DNA of 64,000 nt from Antarcticimicrobium sediminis (GTDB taxonomy: Bacteria > Pseudomonadota > Alphaproteobacteria > Rhodobacterales > Rhodobacteraceae), in NCBI RefSeq assembly GCF_004348975.1, contig NZ_SMFP01000020.1, positions 1 through 64,000 on the forward strand. The letters are read 5' to 3'. Below the pieces are notes generated by a model, which did not search any database, had not been told where the DNA came from, and was given only the letters and a program-made list of their open reading frames with translations. Below are positions 51,719 through 61,377 of this stretch, piece after piece. Position numbers and translations under genes: made by a program. How positions within the stretch are numbered: position 1 is the stretch's first letter; each line of letters opens with the position of its first letter.

Positions 51719-52521
51719 GGCTGAACCTCGCTCTCGGGTGTCCAGTCGGTCCACGGGCTGTCGGCGCTTTGCGGGCGATAGCGGCGGTCGTAATCGACGG
51801 AGTACAGACAGCTTTCGTCAAATCCGTCTCCCGCCAGCGCTGGCCCGACAAGGATCAGTGCGGTGCGGGTGATGCCCGCTCCGCCCATGCGGGTTTCGAT
51901 ATCGGCCAGCGTGCCCCGGATGATTTGCTGGTCGGGCCAGCTTGCGCGATAGATCACGGCCACCGGGCAGTTGGCGCCATAGGCGGGGGTCAGGTCGCCC
52001 ACCACCCCGGCGATGTTCTGGATCGACAGGTGAATCGCCAGCGTTGCCCCCGTGGCGGCGAAATTTGTCAACGTTTCTCCCTCGGGCATGGACGAGGCCC
52101 GACCCGGTGTGCGTGTCAGCACCACCGATTGCGCCAATCCGGGCAGCGTCAATTCCGCCCCCAGCGCGGCGGCGGCGGCGGCAAAGGCCGGCACCCCCGG
52201 CGTGACAGTGACCGCGATCCCCTCGGATTTGAGGCGGCGCAGCTGTTCGCCCATGGCTGACCAGACCGACAGATCGCCGCTGTGCAGGCGCGCCACGTCA
52301 TGGCCAGCGGTATCGGCCGCGCGGATCTCATCCATGATCTGTTCGATATGCAGCGGCGCGGTGTTGACAATTTTCGCCCCTTGCGGGCAATGCGCCAGTA
52401 TCTCCTCGGGGACCAGCGATCCGGCATAAAGGCATACGGGACAGGACGCGATCAGATCGCGGCCCCGCAGGGTCAGCAGGTCGGGCGCGCCGGGACCGGC
52501 GCCGATGAAATGAACGGTCAT
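51715..52521 (-). CDS. cobM: Precorrin-4 C11-methyltransferase
   Basis: A 268-residue tetrapyrrole methylase that methylates C11 of precorrin-4. Landmarks [44 protein letters not shown] and [21 protein letters not shown] are those of CobM/CbiF. Overlaps cobE by 4 bp. Confidence 0.95.
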   Translation of the reverse strand: MTVHFIGAGPGAPDLLTLRGRDLIASCPVCLYAGSLVPEEILAHCPQGAKIVNTAPLHIEQIMDEIRAADTAGHDVARLHSGDLSVWSAMGEQLRRLKSEGIAVTVTPGVPAFAAAAAALGAELTLPGLAQSVVLTRTPGRASSMPEGETLTNFAATGATLAIHLSIQNIAGVVGDLTPAYGANCPVAVIYRASWPDQQIIRGTLADIETRMGGAGITRTALILVGPALAGDGFDESCLYSVDYDRRYRPQSADSPWTDWTPESEVQP

Positions 52522-52898
52522 GGGGTGTCTCCTTGGGCAAGCGCGCAGCTTGCCATGCGATCGGTTGAATGAATGCGTCCGCCCAATAGCCGCGCGCCGG
52601 GTCCGGCGGCGGCGAGCGCGGCGGCCTCGGCCACGCTGCCGGTGCCGCGCGCGGCAAGCGCGCGTTCAGACCGGGTGAGGGGGGTCTGCGCCCGCAACAC
52701 TTCGGCAGGGACGGCCCGGATGGGCAGGTCCAACGCCTTTGCAAGGGAGCGAAAGGTGTCGCTCTCGGCCTTGTCCTGCGCCGTGGCCAGCGCACCGAGG
52801 CAAGCGTCGGGACGGGCGTTGCCCTGCGCCTGCGCCAAGGCATCGCGCAGGCTGGCAGCGGTTGCCCGCGTGGAAAATCCGAACCCTGCGACGATCAT
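52518..52898 (-). CDS. cobE: Cobalamin biosynthesis protein CobE
   Basis: A 126-residue protein related to the C-terminal domain of CbiG ([17 protein letters not shown] at the start). CobE is needed for cobalamin synthesis in Pseudomonas and relatives; its precise role is uncertain. Start at ATG 52898, which overlaps the cobL stop by 4 bp, matching the pattern in the operon; a GTG at 52913 is an alternative. Confidence 0.88.
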   Translation of the reverse strand: MIVAGFGFSTRATAASLRDALAQAQGNARPDACLGALATAQDKAESDTFRSLAKALDLPIRAVPAEVLRAQTPLTRSERALAARGTGSVAEAAALAAAGPGARLLGGRIHSTDRMASCALAQGDTP

Positions 52899-54094
52899 AG
52901 TGTGCCGCTCCACTGGGTGATTGGGTAGGCAGACTTCCAGCCGCGCTTTGGCCCGATGGGGGCGACCGAGGCGATCTCGACCCGCATCAGCGCACCGCCC
53001 AATCGCGCGTGGGTCTGCACCAGCAGCGCCTCGCTTTCCAACGTGACGGCGTTTGCGACGATCCGCGTTCCGGCAGGCAACCTTGCCGTGAGCCAGTCCA
53101 ACATCCCGGCTGAAAGACCGCCGCCGATAAAGACGACATCTGGCGGGCTCAGCTCCTCCAACGCGGTTGGGGCCTTACCTTGCACCACCTTGAGTCGGTC
53201 CACCCCCAGCCGCGCGGCGTTGGCGGTGATGCGACCGACCCGGTCGGCGCGCGGCTCGATCACGGTGGCGCTCAGGCTTGGGTCTGACAGCAACCACTCG
53301 ATCCCGATCGAGCCTGACCCGCCGCCGATGTCCCATAGGTGCTCGAACGGTCGCGGCGCCAGTGCCGACAGGGTCAACGCGCGCACGGGCAGCTTGGTGA
53401 TTTGTCCGTCCGTCTCGAACCAATCGTCGTCCCGACCCGAGGACCGCGTAAGGACCGCGCCATCCCCCGCCACCTCCAACGCCACACAGACAGGATGTGC
53501 GAAGACCATGTCGGGAACGGCGTCGGCGCGCATCTTGGTCATCCGTTCACGCGGGCCGGCAAGCGCCTCCAACACCGTCATCACGGAGCGGGCAAAGCCC
53601 TGTTCCACCAGATAGCTTGCCAGCTGCGCTACTGCCCCGCCGTCGCGCAGTAACACGATCAGCCGTACCTTTGGTGCAAGCTGCGGGCGTAGCCGCGACA
53701 GCGGCGCGGCATGTAGCCCGAAACAGCCGGTGGTCTCCAGCGGCCAGCCCATGCGCGCTGCCGCCAGCGAAAAGGTCGACCGCCCGGGGAAGGCGCGCCA
53801 CTCTCCCGGTTGCAACGCCCGCGCCAGCAGCGTGCCCGCGCCGAACCAGAACGGATCGCCCGAGGTCAGCACCACCACACGCCGCCCGCGCAGGGTCAGC
53901 ACTTGTTCGATCCCCTCGGCAAATGGCACCGGCCAGGTGATGCGCTGCGCCGAGTTTGGCGCAATCAACGACAGGTGCCGCGCGGGCCCGATGATGATTT
54001 CCGCCGCTTCAAGCGCGGATCGGCTTGCGGCGCACAGCCCTTCAGGGCCATCTTCGCCCAGACCGATGATCGTCAGCCACGGAGCCTCAGACAT
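52895..54094 (-). CDS. cobL: Precorrin-6Y C5,15-methyltransferase (decarboxylating)
   Basis: A 399-residue fusion of a CbiE-type methylase (about residues 1-200; TIIGLGEDGPEGL, LTSGDPFWFG) and a CbiT-type Rossmann methylase (about 205-399; WDIGGGSGSIGIEW). It methylates C5 and C15 and removes a carboxyl. The start ATG (54092-54094) shares two bases with the divergent cobK start (54093-54095) in the tetramer CATG. A longer frame reads back to 54202 inside cobK but is not supported. Confidence 0.94.
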   Translation of the reverse strand: MSEAPWLTIIGLGEDGPEGLCAASRSALEAAEIIIGPARHLSLIAPNSAQRITWPVPFAEGIEQVLTLRGRRVVVLTSGDPFWFGAGTLLARALQPGEWRAFPGRSTFSLAAARMGWPLETTGCFGLHAAPLSRLRPQLAPKVRLIVLLRDGGAVAQLASYLVEQGFARSVMTVLEALAGPRERMTKMRADAVPDMVFAHPVCVALEVAGDGAVLTRSSGRDDDWFETDGQITKLPVRALTLSALAPRPFEHLWDIGGGSGSIGIEWLLSDPSLSATVIEPRADRVGRITANAARLGVDRLKVVQGKAPTALEELSPPDVVFIGGGLSAGMLDWLTARLPAGTRIVANAVTLESEALLVQTHARLGGALMRVEIASVAPIGPKRGWKSAYPITQWSGTL

Positions 54095-54848
54095 GACGCC
54101 GACCCCCCTGATCCTTGGCGGCACGACCGAGGCCACCGCTTTGGCCCGCTGCATGGCCGAGGCGGGTATAAACGGCACCGTGTCCATGGCGGGGCGCGTC
54201 AAGACGCCCGCCGCGCAGGCGCTTCCCCTTCGGGTTGGTGGCTTTGGCGGCGTGGCCGGGCTGGTGGCCTATTTGCGCGACAACGCCGTGAGCCATGTGG
54301 TTGACGCGACACATCCCTTTGCCGCCCAGATGAGCACCCATGCCGTTGAAGCCTGTGCCGAGACCGGTGTGTCGCTGTTGGCGTTGACTCGTGCGCCTTG
54401 GTTGGCGCAGCCCGGTGACCGCTGGCAGCACGTGCCGGACATCGCCGGTGCGGTGGCGGTGCTGGATCGGCTCGCGACCCGTGTCTTTCTGGCCGTGGGC
54501 CGTATGCATCTGGCTGACTTCGCGGTGAACTCGCAGCATTTTTACCTGCTGCGTCTGGTCGATGTGCCCGAGGGGCCGCCCGTCTTTCCGGATCAGCATG
54601 TCATCGTGGATCGTGGCCCGTTTACGGTTGCGGGCGATCTGGGCCTTTTGCGCGACCATCGGATCGAACTTGTGGTGTCCAAGAACGCGGGCGGCACCGG
54701 CGCGCAGGCCAAGATCGCGGCGGCGCGACAGCTGGGCCTGCCGGTTCTCATGATCGACCGGCCCGTCCTCCCGGCGCGCCGTGAGACCCATTGCGTGCAG
54801 GAGGTGATGCGCTGGCTGTCTCATGCGGGGACCGACCTTGGAGTATAG
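54093..54848 (+). CDS. cobK: Precorrin-6A reductase
   Basis: A 251-residue NADPH-dependent reductase giving dihydroprecorrin-6. Landmarks are LILGGTTEATALARCMAE, VVDATHPFAAQMSTHA and the C-terminal VVSKNAGGTGAQAKIAAARQLGLPVLMIDRP. It is on the plus strand inside an otherwise minus-strand operon: its 3' end overlaps cobJ by 28 bp and its start overlaps the cobL start. GGAG at 54081-54084, within cobL coding sequence, precedes the ATG. Full-length and apparently intact. Confidence 0.94.
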   Translation: MTPTPLILGGTTEATALARCMAEAGINGTVSMAGRVKTPAAQALPLRVGGFGGVAGLVAYLRDNAVSHVVDATHPFAAQMSTHAVEACAETGVSLLALTRAPWLAQPGDRWQHVPDIAGAVAVLDRLATRVFLAVGRMHLADFAVNSQHFYLLRLVDVPEGPPVFPDQHVIVDRGPFTVAGDLGLLRDHRIELVVSKNAGGTGAQAKIAAARQLGLPVLMIDRPVLPARRETHCVQEVMRWLSHAGTDLGV

Positions 54849-55573
54849 ACGATCGGTGTGCCATCTCGGGCGATGATCCGCGTGGTGGAGGATCCGACGA
54901 TCACCATGGTGCGCATGTCCGCCATCTCGACTGTACAATCGGGCAGGCAAACCACTCGGATTTCTTCCTCCGGCGTGCTGACCGCGCGGGCAAAGATCAC
55001 CGGGCGGGCATCGGCGCAGATCGTTTTCAGGATCTCCAGCGTCTTGGCAAAGCCTTCGGGCCGCGATTTCGAGCGGGGATTGTAAAAGGCCATGGCAAAG
55101 TCGGCCTCGGCGGCGAGACGCAGACGCTTTTCGATCAGGGACCAGGGTTTGAGGTTGTCGCTCAGGTTTATGGCACAGAAATCATGGCCAAGGGGCGCGC
55201 CTGCCCGCGCGGCAGCGGCCAGCATCGCGGTGATGCCCGGCAGCACCCGGATATCAAACGCGCGCCAGGTCAGTGGCCCCGCCTCGACCGCCTCGAACAC
55301 GGCGGAGGCCATGGCAAAGACGCCCGGATCGCCGGACGAGACGACGACGACGCGGCGCCCCTCGGCGGCCATCTCCAGCGCGAGGCGCGAGCGGTCCAAC
55401 TCGACCCGGTTGTCGGACGGGTGCAGGGTCAGCCCCCGGCGCGGCGCCACCCGTGCAACATAGGGGATATAGCCCACCACGTCGGTCGCCTGCGCCAGCG
55501 CCGCCGTCACCTCGGGCGTCACCTGTGTCTCGGAGCCGGGGCCAAGGCCCGCGATGACGATACTGCCGCTCAT
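54821..55573 (-). CDS. cobJ: Precorrin-3B C17-methyltransferase
   Basis: A 250-residue tetrapyrrole methylase catalysing C17 methylation with ring contraction. Landmarks IVIAGLGPGSETQVTPEV, VGYIPYVARV, SSGDPGVFAMASAVFE and YNPRSKSRPEGFAKTLEIL. ATG 55573 overlaps the cobI stop by 4 bp. Its last 28 bp overlap the convergent cobK gene. Confidence 0.95.
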   Translation of the reverse strand: MSGSIVIAGLGPGSETQVTPEVTAALAQATDVVGYIPYVARVAPRRGLTLHPSDNRVELDRSRLALEMAAEGRRVVVVSSGDPGVFAMASAVFEAVEAGPLTWRAFDIRVLPGITAMLAAAARAGAPLGHDFCAINLSDNLKPWSLIEKRLRLAAEADFAMAFYNPRSKSRPEGFAKTLEILKTICADARPVIFARAVSTPEEEIRVVCLPDCTVEMADMRTMVIVGSSTTRIIARDGTPIVYTPRSVPA

Positions 55574-56301
55574 GGCCGTCTTCCCTGTCCGTGGACGATG
55601 ATGATCGAGAAATAGGGCGTGGGTTTGCCCTCGATCTCGGACAGTTTTTGCACCGTCTGTCCGGGCATCGAGGCGAATTCCACCAGCCATGCGGCGTCAT
55701 AGCGCCCGGCGGCGCGCAGGGCGCGCCGCACCTTGTCGATGTTGCGTCCGATCTTCATGACGACCAGCGCATCGGAGCGACGCATATGCTCGCTCAGATC
55801 GTCTTCCGGCAGCGTGCCCATCACGGTGGACAACACGTCGTCGCCCCAGGTGATCGGGGTGCCGGTCGCGGTCCAGGCCGCAGCCATGCCGGTGATCGCG
55901 GGCACCACCTGTACCGGGCAGACATCCCGCAGCCGGGTATAGAGATGCATAAAGGAGCCATAGAAAAACGGGTCGCCTTCGGAGACGACGACGACTTCTT
56001 CGCCCGCATCCGACAGCGCGCGCAGGCGCTTTGTGCTTTGGTCGTAAAAGGCGGACAGGGTCGCATTATAGCGGGGATCACTCAGCGGGATTTCCGTTGT
56101 GACGGGGTATTCCAACGGGATCTCCGTGACCTCCGGGTGCAGCATATCGTCGAGGATGCGGCGGGCCTGACCCGGGCGGCCAGCCTTGCGGAAATAGGCC
56201 ACATGGCGTGCCCCGCGCAGCAGGCGATCGGCCTTCACGGAAAGAAGCTCGGGATCGCCGGGGCCCAGCCCGACGCCCCAGATGGTGCCTTGCGCAGTCA
56301 T
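55570..56301 (-). CDS. cobI: Precorrin-2 C20-methyltransferase
   Basis: A 243-residue methylase that forms precorrin-3A. Landmarks IWGVGLGPGDPELLSVKA, VSEGDPFFYGSFMHLY and PAITGMAAAWTATGTPITWGDD. ATG 56301 overlaps the cobH stop by 4 bp; an in-frame Met much further upstream lies inside cobH. Confidence 0.95.
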   Translation of the reverse strand: MTAQGTIWGVGLGPGDPELLSVKADRLLRGARHVAYFRKAGRPGQARRILDDMLHPEVTEIPLEYPVTTEIPLSDPRYNATLSAFYDQSTKRLRALSDAGEEVVVVSEGDPFFYGSFMHLYTRLRDVCPVQVVPAITGMAAAWTATGTPITWGDDVLSTVMGTLPEDDLSEHMRRSDALVVMKIGRNIDKVRRALRAAGRYDAAWLVEFASMPGQTVQKLSEIEGKPTPYFSIIIVHGQGRRP

Positions 56302-56927
56302 TCTGCGCGGCTCGCGATGGCGTTGATCGCCGCGACCGTGATGGCGCTGCCGCCTAGACGGCCCTCGACGATGCAGCAGGGTACTGGCTGATCGGCCCAG
56401 AGCGCGGCCTTTGATTCCATCGCGCCGACAAAACCCACCGGGCAGCCGATGATCGCCGCTGGACGCGGGCAATCGGGATCTTCAAGCATGTTGAGCAGGT
56501 GAAACAGTGCCGTGGGCGCATTGCCGATCGCTACCAGAGCCCCCGCTAGCTTTGGTCGCCACAGTTCCAGCGCGGCGGCGGAGCGGGTGGTCTCCATCTT
56601 TTTTGCAAGCTCGGGAATGCCGTCGGCCCGCAGGGTGCAGATCACCGGGTTGTCGGCTGGAAGGCGGGCACGGGTCACGCCCTCGGACACCATCCGCGCA
56701 TCGCAGAAGATTGGTGCGCCAGCCTCCAACGCCGCCCGTGCCGCTTGCGCGAAACCGGGGGAAAAGCGGATATGCTGTTCCAAGCCGACCATCCCGGCGG
56801 CGTGGATCATGCGGACGGCGATCTGTTCCTCATCGGGATCAAAGCGGTCCAGCTCTGCCTCGGCGCGGATGGTGGCGAAGCTTTGTCGGTAGATCGCCGT
56901 GCCGTCTTTTTCATAGTCGTATGGCAT
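56298..56927 (-). CDS. cobH: Precorrin-8X methylmutase
   Basis: A 209-residue CobH/CbiC protein that moves the C11 methyl to C12 to give hydrogenobyrinic acid. Landmarks are YEKDGTAIYRQSFATIRAE, HAAGMVGLEQHIRFSPGF (with the catalytic histidine) and IGNAPTALFHLL, CPVGFVGAMESK. It abuts the cobG stop. Confidence 0.95.
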   Translation of the reverse strand: MPYDYEKDGTAIYRQSFATIRAEAELDRFDPDEEQIAVRMIHAAGMVGLEQHIRFSPGFAQAARAALEAGAPIFCDARMVSEGVTRARLPADNPVICTLRADGIPELAKKMETTRSAAALELWRPKLAGALVAIGNAPTALFHLLNMLEDPDCPRPAAIIGCPVGFVGAMESKAALWADQPVPCCIVEGRLGGSAITVAAINAIASRAE

Positions 56928-58064
56928 TCAGGTTGTCTCGATGAGGAAAGGGAGGATGTTGTCGGGGTCAAGGCTGCGCTGCGTGGGCGCATCCCAGGGC
57001 GCGCCGTTGCGGATCAGATCAAAGCGCCCGGCACGCCCGGTCAGGGTTAACGCTGCCACACGTGGCTGGGCGCAGCCCTTGGCGCAGCCAGAGACATGTA
57101 ATGGGCCGGGAACCGTTCCCGCCAGCCGCGCCGCCAACGCGCGGGTTTCGACGGTAGCCTGCGGGCAAAAAGGCGCGCCGGGGCAGGCGTGGGTGGTCAG
57201 AAGGGCGCTGCCCGGCGCGGTAACAAATCCGGGGGCCGCGCCAGGCGTTGCGCCGCGTAGCCAGAGGTGGCGACCCAGCATCAGGCGGAGGCTTTCGGTG
57301 CCGCTGTCGCTTAACAGCGCGGCGAGCGCGGGGGCCGGGATCGCGCCGAAGGGTACGCCCAGAATCATCCCGCCGGGCACCGCGCCGGGCCTGAAAGGCG
57401 GGGCTTCGGGGCGTGGAGGGGCGTCCTGCCAGACCGTTGGCAAGCTGACGTGTTTGAGATGGCGTGCCATGCGCCCATGCTCCGGCCCGCCGGTTGCGAC
57501 AAACCACTGCGCCAGTTCCGCCAGCGCGCTCATTGCCTCGGCTTCGGTAATGTGTCGTCCCATCGCCGCACCGTCGGCGCGCAGGATCAGGTCGCCCTGT
57601 TCGCTCAACTCTAAGCGGAAGTCGGCGGACCCGCCCGCAAGGCAGGCGTCGCGCCCGGTATCCAGCGCGAAACCCATTTTTTCGGGCAGAACAGGCAGGG
57701 CGGAAAGCTGCTGTAGCAGCGTATCATAGAGCCGCGCGGTCAGCCCGTCGGGTTGCCAGTCGGGTGCCAGCAGGATGTTGCGATGCCCCTCGATGGCGGG
57801 GGCCGCGTCGATCAGACCAAGCGCATCCAGTTTTTGCAACAATGCGGGGTGATCGGCTCGGGTGACACCCCGGATCTGAAGATTGGCGCGCGAGGTCAGG
57901 TCTAGCGTGCCGTTGCCGTATCGTTGGGTCAACGCGCAGAGGGCCAGTCCCTGCGCCGCCGTCAACTCGGCCCGGAACGGACGCACGCGCACCACCAGCC
58001 CGTCGCCCGACATCATCGGGCGATGCGCCCCGGGGCACCAGCCTTGCACGATGGGGTTGGTCAT
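56928..58064 (-). CDS. cobG: Precorrin-3B synthase
   Basis: A 378-residue nitrite/sulfite-reductase-like oxygenase that makes precorrin-3B, the O2-using step of the aerobic pathway. The iron-sulfur cysteines are visible in ACPGAPFCPQ and VSGCAKGCAQP near the C-terminus. It is shorter than the Pseudomonas denitrificans protein (about 460) but retains both ferredoxin-like repeats and the cluster. ATG 58064 overlaps the cobN stop by 4 bp. Confidence 0.93.
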   Translation of the reverse strand: MTNPIVQGWCPGAHRPMMSGDGLVVRVRPFRAELTAAQGLALCALTQRYGNGTLDLTSRANLQIRGVTRADHPALLQKLDALGLIDAAPAIEGHRNILLAPDWQPDGLTARLYDTLLQQLSALPVLPEKMGFALDTGRDACLAGGSADFRLELSEQGDLILRADGAAMGRHITEAEAMSALAELAQWFVATGGPEHGRMARHLKHVSLPTVWQDAPPRPEAPPFRPGAVPGGMILGVPFGAIPAPALAALLSDSGTESLRLMLGRHLWLRGATPGAAPGFVTAPGSALLTTHACPGAPFCPQATVETRALAARLAGTVPGPLHVSGCAKGCAQPRVAALTLTGRAGRFDLIRNGAPWDAPTQRSLDPDNILPFLIETT

Positions 58065-61000
58065 GCCCGCCCCTCCAGTTCGGCAAGCACCGAGTTGCGC
58101 CGCGTTTGCCACAGGCCCGCGTCATGTAGAGCGTGAAAGCGGTCCCGCATGGCGGCGTGGGCGGCTGGATTGGCGCGACGCAAAAAGGCGTCGGTGTCGG
58201 GATCTTCCAGCGTGGCCGCGTGATAGGCGTCAAACAGATGCGGCCCCACCGCGCGTGCCAGATGCGCGAAGGCCGCCATGTGATCCAGCGTTGCGGCGAT
58301 TTCGGCTGCCCCGCGAAAGCCATGCGCCCGCATTCCCGCGATCCAGTTGGGATTGGCGGCGCGGGCCTGCACCACGCGGGCAATTTCCTCGGGTAGGGCG
58401 CGGGCGCGCGGGTGTTCCGGATCGGTGGTGTCGAGATGATAGAGCGCGGCGCGCCCTCCCGTCACCGCCTGCGCGGCGGCAAAGCCCGCCTCATGCGCGG
58501 CATAATCGGCGGCCAGCAGCAGGTCGGTCTCGGGCAGGTCTTGCAGGTGAACGAAACTGTCTGCCTGTGCCACCCGGTCACGGATGCCACTGTCGTCGTG
58601 CGTAGCTTGATCGCCGTCCAGCGCCCAGGCCGAGCCCGACAGCCACGCTTCGCCCGCCTGTTGGCGGGTCTCTGGTCCATATTCCTCAAGCGCGGTGCCC
58701 ATCCCGAGGCCGAAACGGCCCGGTGCCGGGCCATAGACCCGCGCCGTCGCCGCGCGGCCCGCATAGGGGTTCCAGTCCGGCGCCTCGTCGCGTGCCGCCA
58801 ATGTCCGCACAGCCTGTGAAAACAGAGCCGAGAGCGTTGGGAAGACATCGCGGAACAGGCCGGAGACGCGCAACGTCACGTCAATCCGGGGGCGATCAAG
58901 CTCTGCAATCGGCAACACCTCGATGCCGGAGACGCGCTCTGACCCGGTGTCCCAGACGGGTCTCACACCCAGAAGATGCAGCGCCATGGCGAATTCTTCG
59001 CCTGCGGTGCGCATGGTGGCCGAGCCCCAGAGATCGACAATCAGCCCGCGCGGCCAGTCGCCTTCGTCCTGAAGATGGCGGCGCACCAATTCTTCGGCCA
59101 GTTTCACCCCCTGTGCATAGGCGGTCCGGGTCGGAACGGCGCGCGGATCGGTGGTGAACAGGTTGCGCCCGGTAGGCAAGACGTCCAGCCGCCCACGCCA
59201 AGGCGACCCGGAGGGCCCCGCCGCGACCCGCCTCCCATCCAACGCCTCTAGTAGGGATTGACGCTCGGCCGTGGCGCTGGTGATGAAGCGGGTTTGATCC
59301 GCCGTTTCGCCATCGGCGCGGCCCCAGATGTGTAGCCCTTCGCCGAACTGGCTTTCCTTGATGTCGCAGACAAAGCGGTCGATCCGTGTGATCGCTTCGG
59401 CGGTCGAGCTTGCCCGGTCGAGCCCGAGATCATCTTCGACACCCAATGCCTGCGCTTCGGCTCGGATGTCGGACTGAAGGCGGTCGCGCCGCTTCGGGTC
59501 AAGACCGTCGGCGGTGGAAAACTCGTCCAGCAGCGATTCAAGTCGCGCCAGCCGGTCGGGCGTGCTGCTTTGCCGTAGGGGAGGGGGTACATGACCCAGC
59601 GTCACCGCGCCGATGCGTCGCTTGGCCTGTGCCGCTTCGCCGGGGTCGTTGACGATAAAGGGATAAAGGATCGGGAGCGCGCCGGTTAGCGCCTCGGGCC
59701 AGCAGCCCCCGGACAGGGCAACAGACTTGCCGGGGAGCCATTCCAGCGTGCCGTGGGCACCGACATGAATCAGCGCGTCAGCGCTATGTTGGAGCCAGAG
59801 ATAGAAGGCCACGTAGCTGTGGCGTGGGGTGCGGGACAGATCGTGGTAGTCGTCGTCGCGCTGTGACGGGGTGCCGCGTTCCGGTTGCAGTGCAACCAGC
59901 GCATTGTCCAGTTCGACGACTGCAAAGCGAAAGGCATCATCCTTGACGGCGGCATCCTGGTCCGGGGCCCCCCAAGCTGTGACAAGCTGCGCCTGCAAGC
60001 TGTTCGGAAGACAGCGTAGCGCGTCCCGGTATGCGGCTATCGGATAGTGGAAGTCATGCGCCAGAAGCCGGTGTTCCAGATCGGCGCAGGGGGTGGAGAC
60101 GCGATATCCCGCAGCCGCGAGATCTTGCAGGATGGCGCGGGCCGAGGCCGTGGCGTCAAGTCCGACCGCATGCCCCATGTTCCAGTCTTTACCGGGGTAG
60201 GTGGACAGGACCAGGGCCACCCGTCGCGTGCGACAAGGCTTGGTGGCGAGACGCATCCAGCCGGTCACGCGGGCGACAACGGCGCTGATCCGCTCGGGGT
60301 CGGGGCGGTGGGCGGTCCGGGCGAATTGCAGATCGGGATCGCGCGTGCCGGCGTCTTTGAACGAAATCACCCCGGCGAACAGGCGTCCGTCCACTTCGGG
60401 CAAAACCGCGTGCATGGCGAGATCGGCGGGGGAAAGCCCCCGGTTCGCCTCGGCCCAAGCCTGCCGCGATGAGGTGGCCAGCGCCACCTGAAAGACGGGC
60501 ACATCGCCCGCGTCGAGCGGTGAGTCCCCTTCGGGGCCTTTGCCGCTGAACGCGGTGGCGTTCACAATCGCATTCGGGGCGAAGGCCCGGATCTGACGCC
60601 GTAGCCAAGCCGCCGCTTCAGGGGCTTTCAGCGATGGCACAAACAGCGCGCGGACCTGATAGTTCTGCGCGCGGAAGGCGTCGAACAGCGCCTCGATCGG
60701 GGCAAGATCGGCAGCAACAACGTAGGACCGGTAAAACACAATGAGGACACGCGGCACGGTCTCGGGTGTAGTCTCGGATGGGATTTCAACCAGCGGGCAG
60801 GCGACACCCTCTGCCGGTGTCCAGGCCCCGACCGTTGGCAGCACCTTTGCCCCCCGCACCGGTGCGGCGTAGAGACCGGCGGCCAATGCCAGTTGCGCGA
60901 GCGCCGCCTGTGCCGCAATGGCACCGCCGTTGTCACAGAGGTCGCGCAACCGTCGCAGGGTCGAGGCGGGCAGGGTGGAGATATCGTCAAGGCGCGGGTC

Positions 61001-61369
61001 GGGGCGGCCATCGCCGGGCACCACAGCAAGCGCGATGCCCTTTGCCTGCGCAAAGCGGCGAAGCTGTGCGAGTCCATAGTCCCAGTAGGGCAGACCGCCG
61101 ATCAGCCGTACAAGAATGCCTTTGGCCCCCGTGAGCGTGCGCTCGATATAGGTGTCGACCGACAGCGGGTGCTGAAGCTGCGCCAGGTTGGCGAGCCGCA
61201 GCGGCGGTAGCCGCCCTTGCCGACCGCCGCCGCGATGCCACGCCGCCGCAAACGCGCCTAGATCGCTGTCTGAGAACGACAGCACGACAAGATCCGCCGG
61301 ATCCTGACCCAGATCGGTTGGGGTTGCGGTCTCTTCGAGCCCATGGCTTTCGCGGAAGACGACGTGCAT
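58061..61369 (-). CDS. cobN: Cobaltochelatase large subunit
   Basis: A 1102-residue CobN/magnesium-chelatase-H-type subunit that, with CobS and CobT, inserts cobalt into hydrogenobyrinic acid a,c-diamide. Landmarks include DALIHVGAHGTLEWLPGKSVALS, FNATAFS-like VNATAFSGKGPE and PTGRNLFTTDPRAVPT. It is somewhat shorter than typical CobN (about 1,250), with no obvious break. CobS and CobT are not encoded in the window. It lies 8 bp after the cobW stop. Confidence 0.94.
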   Translation of the reverse strand: MHVVFRESHGLEETATPTDLGQDPADLVVLSFSDSDLGAFAAAWHRGGGRQGRLPPLRLANLAQLQHPLSVDTYIERTLTGAKGILVRLIGGLPYWDYGLAQLRRFAQAKGIALAVVPGDGRPDPRLDDISTLPASTLRRLRDLCDNGGAIAAQAALAQLALAAGLYAAPVRGAKVLPTVGAWTPAEGVACPLVEIPSETTPETVPRVLIVFYRSYVVAADLAPIEALFDAFRAQNYQVRALFVPSLKAPEAAAWLRRQIRAFAPNAIVNATAFSGKGPEGDSPLDAGDVPVFQVALATSSRQAWAEANRGLSPADLAMHAVLPEVDGRLFAGVISFKDAGTRDPDLQFARTAHRPDPERISAVVARVTGWMRLATKPCRTRRVALVLSTYPGKDWNMGHAVGLDATASARAILQDLAAAGYRVSTPCADLEHRLLAHDFHYPIAAYRDALRCLPNSLQAQLVTAWGAPDQDAAVKDDAFRFAVVELDNALVALQPERGTPSQRDDDYHDLSRTPRHSYVAFYLWLQHSADALIHVGAHGTLEWLPGKSVALSGGCWPEALTGALPILYPFIVNDPGEAAQAKRRIGAVTLGHVPPPLRQSSTPDRLARLESLLDEFSTADGLDPKRRDRLQSDIRAEAQALGVEDDLGLDRASSTAEAITRIDRFVCDIKESQFGEGLHIWGRADGETADQTRFITSATAERQSLLEALDGRRVAAGPSGSPWRGRLDVLPTGRNLFTTDPRAVPTRTAYAQGVKLAEELVRRHLQDEGDWPRGLIVDLWGSATMRTAGEEFAMALHLLGVRPVWDTGSERVSGIEVLPIAELDRPRIDVTLRVSGLFRDVFPTLSALFSQAVRTLAARDEAPDWNPYAGRAATARVYGPAPGRFGLGMGTALEEYGPETRQQAGEAWLSGSAWALDGDQATHDDSGIRDRVAQADSFVHLQDLPETDLLLAADYAAHEAGFAAAQAVTGGRAALYHLDTTDPEHPRARALPEEIARVVQARAANPNWIAGMRAHGFRGAAEIAATLDHMAAFAHLARAVGPHLFDAYHAATLEDPDTDAFLRRANPAAHAAMRDRFHALHDAGLWQTRRNSVLAELEGRA

Positions 61370-61377
61370 CTGCGTCT

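Noticed and set aside
53730-54092. An N-terminal extension of CobK back to 53730
   Set aside because: It lies wholly antisense to cobL, and CobK homologues start at the ILGGT motif just after 54093.
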